From positions 1 through 8,097 of the forward strand of contig JAJZTV010000084.1 in NCBI GenBank assembly GCA_021847385.1: a stretch of DNA of 8,097 nt, read 5' to 3'. Both the position numbers and the translations under genes were made by a program. Positions 5,649 to 8,097 of this stretch are shown here, in pieces (within the stretch, counting starts at the first letter, position 1; each line of letters opens with the position of its first letter). Under the pieces are notes generated by a model. The model had not been told where the DNA came from and did not search any database. It was given only the letters and a program-made list of their open reading frames with translations. Source of the DNA: Pseudomonadota bacterium (GTDB taxonomy: Bacteria > Pseudomonadota > Gammaproteobacteria > Burkholderiales > Thiobacillaceae).

Positions 5649-5683
5649 GAGCCACAACCGTAGATTTGGCTACGGCCGCTCAT
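5649..5683 (-). repeat. Direct repeat, copy 1: displaced rlmB 5' end
   Basis: This copy begins ATGAGCGGCCGTAGCC on the minus strand and starts within the last codons of rnr. It ends where similarity to rlmB fades, just before the hairpin cluster. Its start codon overlaps the rnr stop as ATGA. Confidence 0.7.
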
Positions 5684-8079
5684 TCCGCCTTGCCTGCTTT
5701 CTTCTTGGCCTGAGGTTTCTTGGCCTGAGGTTTCTTGGCTGTCGGTGCCTTGGCGGGTTTCTTCGCCGGAGCCGACGGCTCGGCCTTCCCGGATGGCTTG
5801 CTGGCCTTGCTCGCCGCTGGCTTGGCTGGCTTCTTCGGCTTGGCCTCGACGGCCTCCGATTCGGCCTCCGCGGCCTTGGCCGGACGCGCTTCCTGCACCA
5901 GGGTGAAATCGATCTTGGCCGAATCGAGGTCGACCCGGATCACCCGGATGCGCACGGCATCGCCCAAGCGATAGCGCTTGCTGGTGCGCTCACCCAGCAT
6001 CTGGTGGCGGGCCTGATCGAAGTGGAAGTAGTCCTGGCCCAGATCGGAGACGTGGACCAGACCCTCGACGAAGACGTCGTTCAGCGCGACGAAGATGCCG
6101 AAGCCGGTGACGCCGGAGATCACGCCGTCGTATTCCTCGCCGATGCGGTCCTGCATATAGTAGCACTTGAGCCAGTTCACCACGTCGCGACTGGCCTCGT
6201 CGGCCCGGCGCTCGGTGGTCGAGCAATGCAGGCCGATGGCCTCCCAGTTGCCTGGCTGGTAGTGCTCGTCGTTCAGGCAGGCCTTGATCGCCCGGTGCAC
6301 CAACAAATCGGGGTAGCGGCGGATGGGCGAGGTGAAGTGGGTGTAGGACTCGTAGGCCAGGCCGAAGTGGCCGACGTTGTCCGGGCTGTACATGGCCTGC
6401 TTGAGCGAGCGCAGCATCACCGTCTGCAACAATTGCTCGTCGGGCCGGCCCTTGATCCGGTTGAGCAGCTCGGCATAGTCCTTGGCGTGCGGCTCGTCGC
6501 CGCCACCCAGGTAGAAACCGAATTCGGCCATGAACTCCTGCAGGGCCTTCAGCTTCTCCGACGTCGGTCCCTCGTGCACGCGGTAGAGCGCCGGGTGCTT
6601 GCGCGATTGCAGGAAATCGGAGGCGCAGACGTTGGCCGCCAGCATGCACTCCTCGATCACCCGGTGGGCATCGTTGCGCGCGGTCGGCACGATGTTCGCG
6701 ATCTTGCCCTGCTCGTCGAACACCATCTTGGTCTCGACCGTCTCGAAGTCGATGGCGCCGCGCACCCAGCGCGCCTTGAGCAGGGTCTTGAACAGCTTGT
6801 ACAGGTCCTGCAGGTGCGGCAGCAGCCAGGCCTGCTCCTGGCCCGGCTTGGCTTCATTCGACAGCCAGCTCCAGACCAGGTTGTAGGTGAGCCGGGCCTT
6901 GGAGTGCATCACCGCCGGGTAGAAACGGTATTGCTTGATTTTGCCGGCACTGGTGATCTCCATCTCGCACATCATGCACAGGCGGTCGACCTGGGGGTTG
7001 AGCGAGCACAGGCCGTTGGACAGTTCCTCCGGCAGCATGGGGATCACCCGGCGCGGAAAATAGACCGAGGTGCCGCGCTCGTAGGCGTCGCGGTCGAGCG
7101 GCTCGCCCGGCTTCACGTAGTGGGAGACGTCGGCGATGGCGACATAGAGCTTGTAGCCGCCACGACCGAGCGATTCGCAATAGACCGCGTCGTCGAAGTC
7201 GCGCGCATCCTCGCCGTCGATGGTGACCAGCGGCAGGTGGCGCACGTCCTCGCGCCCGGCGGTGATATCGGTCTGCACCACGCCCTTGGGCAGCTTGCGC
7301 GCCTGGGCCAGCACCGCCTTGGAAAACTCGAAGGGCAGTTCGTGCTTGCGCAGGGCGATCTCGATCTCCATGCCCGGGTCGGCATAGTTGCCGAGAATCT
7401 CGGTGATGCGGCCCATGGGTGGGGTGTGCTTGGTCGGCTGCTCGACCACCTCGATGGTCACCACCTGGCCCTGCTTAGCCTGCATCTCCTCACCGGCGAA
7501 GACCACGATGTCCTGGTTGATCTTGGGGTTCTCGGCGATCACCCACTGGTGGCCGTGCTCGCGGTAGAAGCGGCCGACGACGTGGACGTTGGCCCGCTGC
7601 AGCACCTCGACGATCTTGCCTTCCTTGCGGCCACGCCGGTCGGTGCCGGATTCGCGCACCATCACCCGGTCGCCGTGCAGCACCTGGTGCATCTCGCGCT
7701 CGGACAGGAACATGTCACCCGAGCGGTCGTCCGGCACGAAGAAGCCGTAGCCATCGGTATGGCCCTCGACCCGGCCGGCCTTGAGCTCGATCTTGTCCGG
7801 CAGGCAGATCAGACCCCGGCGGTTGATCACCAGCTGGGCATCGCGCTGCATGGCACCCAGGCGGTTGCGGAAGGCGTCCTGCTCCTCGGCCTCTAGGCCC
7901 AAGTCGAAGGCCAGGTTCTCCATCGGCACCGGCTCGCCGGCCTCCTCCACCAATTGCAAGATGAACTCGCGGCTGGGTAGCGGCTGGCCGTATTTTTCTT
8001 GTTCCCGCTTGAGGAAGGGGTCTTGCCAGCGCAGGGCCTTGTTGGCGCCGCCGCGAGGTTTTTTTCCGGTTTTTTTCAT
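5680..8079 (-). CDS. rnr: Ribonuclease R
   Basis: RNase R is a processive 3'-5' exoribonuclease that degrades structured RNA and takes part in rRNA and mRNA quality control. The 799-residue protein has the full order of domains: an N-terminal winged helix (about 37-95, SREFILQLVEEAG onward), two cold-shock domains (about 100-235, including GYGFFVPDD), the RNB catalytic domain (about 278-605), an S1 domain (about 648-728, GVISGVTGFGIFVALND) and a Lys/Ala/Pro-rich basic tail (730-799). The magnesium-binding acidic cluster IDGEDARDFDDAV is intact (287-299), as is HFTSPIRRYPDLLVHR (581-596). Length is like E. coli RNase R. I chose the ATG at 8079; a TTG lies two codons upstream, no clear Shine-Dalgarno is visible, and the frame stays open to the window edge 18 bases away, so an earlier start cannot be excluded. 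Two seven-A runs follow the start codon. It heads the operon visible here. Confidence 0.96.
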   Translation of the reverse strand: MKKTGKKPRGGANKALRWQDPFLKREQEKYGQPLPSREFILQLVEEAGEPVPMENLAFDLGLEAEEQDAFRNRLGAMQRDAQLVINRRGLICLPDKIELKAGRVEGHTDGYGFFVPDDRSGDMFLSEREMHQVLHGDRVMVRESGTDRRGRKEGKIVEVLQRANVHVVGRFYREHGHQWVIAENPKINQDIVVFAGEEMQAKQGQVVTIEVVEQPTKHTPPMGRITEILGNYADPGMEIEIALRKHELPFEFSKAVLAQARKLPKGVVQTDITAGREDVRHLPLVTIDGEDARDFDDAVYCESLGRGGYKLYVAIADVSHYVKPGEPLDRDAYERGTSVYFPRRVIPMLPEELSNGLCSLNPQVDRLCMMCEMEITSAGKIKQYRFYPAVMHSKARLTYNLVWSWLSNEAKPGQEQAWLLPHLQDLYKLFKTLLKARWVRGAIDFETVETKMVFDEQGKIANIVPTARNDAHRVIEECMLAANVCASDFLQSRKHPALYRVHEGPTSEKLKALQEFMAEFGFYLGGGDEPHAKDYAELLNRIKGRPDEQLLQTVMLRSLKQAMYSPDNVGHFGLAYESYTHFTSPIRRYPDLLVHRAIKACLNDEHYQPGNWEAIGLHCSTTERRADEASRDVVNWLKCYYMQDRIGEEYDGVISGVTGFGIFVALNDVFVEGLVHVSDLGQDYFHFDQARHQMLGERTSKRYRLGDAVRIRVIRVDLDSAKIDFTLVQEARPAKAAEAESEAVEAKPKKPAKPAASKASKPSGKAEPSAPAKKPAKAPTAKKPQAKKPQAKKKAGKAE
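5704..5733 (-). repeat. 15-bp perfect tandem duplication in the rnr tail
   Basis: The plus-strand unit CTTGGCCTGAGGTTT occurs twice without change (5704-5718 and 5719-5733), followed by six bases of a third. It keeps the rnr frame and encodes two copies of a KPQAK-type block in the basic tail. It looks like a recent slippage duplication in a low-complexity region. Confidence 0.85.
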
Positions 8080-8097
8080 TGACAAAGATTTGATCCA

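Larger units (their letters stand above)
5552..5683 (-). pseudogene. 43-codon remnant with a duplicate rlmB start
   Basis: From an ATG overlapping the rnr stop (ATGA at 5683-5680) a short frame reads MSGRSQIYG, then unrelated residues, and ends in a TGA overlapping the true rlmB ATG (ATGA at 5555-5552). The first nine residues differ from RlmB (MSGRTQIYG) at one position. Past that point the similarity stops and the frame crosses three small hairpins. It looks like a leftover 5' end of rlmB displaced by a rearrangement. Because both junctions are stop/start overlaps, ribosomes leaving rnr could still pass through it into rlmB, so it may survive as a coupling leader peptide. I do not think the peptide has a function of its own. 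Confidence 0.6.

Noticed and set aside
4813..5655. Minus-strand open frame of 280 codons overlapping rlmB
   Set aside because: It is out of frame with rlmB, rich in Arg, Gly and Pro, with no family resemblance; rlmB in the neighbouring frame has all its motifs.
5623..7896. Plus-strand open frame of 757 codons opposite rnr
   Set aside because: It is the antisense shadow of a GC-rich gene: rich in Leu, Val, His, Gly and Asp with no recognisable domain, while the minus strand encodes an intact RNase R.
1..8097. CRISPR arrays, tRNA or rRNA genes, insertion sequences, prophage genes or defence systems
   Set aside because: No regularly spaced repeats, cloverleaf sequences, transposase or integrase motifs or defence-type proteins were seen on either strand.

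Overview
Organism and overall picture. The window is a compact, GC-rich proteobacterial stretch in which every supported gene lies on the minus strand, so transcription runs from position 8097 towards 1. The housekeeping block (rnr, rlmB, a hypoxanthine phosphoribosyltransferase and a 5'-methylthioinosine phosphorylase) looks beta- or gammaproteobacterial: rnr followed by rlmB, the long Lys/Ala/Pro-rich RNase R tail, and a 6-oxopurine-type MtnP homologue. My best guess is a betaproteobacterium of the Nitrosomonadales/Rhodocyclales kind. The genus is not determinable by eye.

Layout, in order of transcription. (1) 8079-3480 is a tightly packed RNA-processing and purine-salvage operon: rnr, a 43-codon remnant carrying a duplicate of the rlmB start, rlmB, hpt and mtnP-type phosphorylase. 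Junctions are stop/start overlaps or gaps of a few bases. (2) 3479-3288 is an intergenic control region with an AT-rich part, a good sigma-28 (FliA) flagellar promoter and a perfect 8-bp hairpin in the flagellin 5' leader. (3) 3287-795 is a flagellar filament block: a short flagellin of the alphaproteobacterial type, an unrecognised 263-residue protein, flbT and flaF (overlapping). (4) 736-1 is the 5' part of a glycosyltransferase gene that runs off the window.

How the genes work together. The phosphorylase should release hypoxanthine from methylthioinosine, and the Hpt encoded just upstream would convert that hypoxanthine to IMP, so the pair forms a short salvage route. In the flagellar block, FlbT and FlaF are the opposing post-transcriptional regulators of flagellin known from Caulobacter and relatives. 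Finding them behind an alpha-like flagellin, whose leader contains a strong hairpin, suggests that an entire alpha-type flagellin-control cassette sits next to beta/gamma-type housekeeping genes. The unknown protein and the glycosyltransferase probably belong to filament assembly or modification.

Most interesting points: the duplicated, diverged rlmB 5' end separated by a REP-like hairpin cluster; the candidate FlbT-responsive leader; and the unknown flagellin-operon protein. I see no RNA genes, insertion sequences, CRISPR arrays or gene-free stretches over 300 bases.
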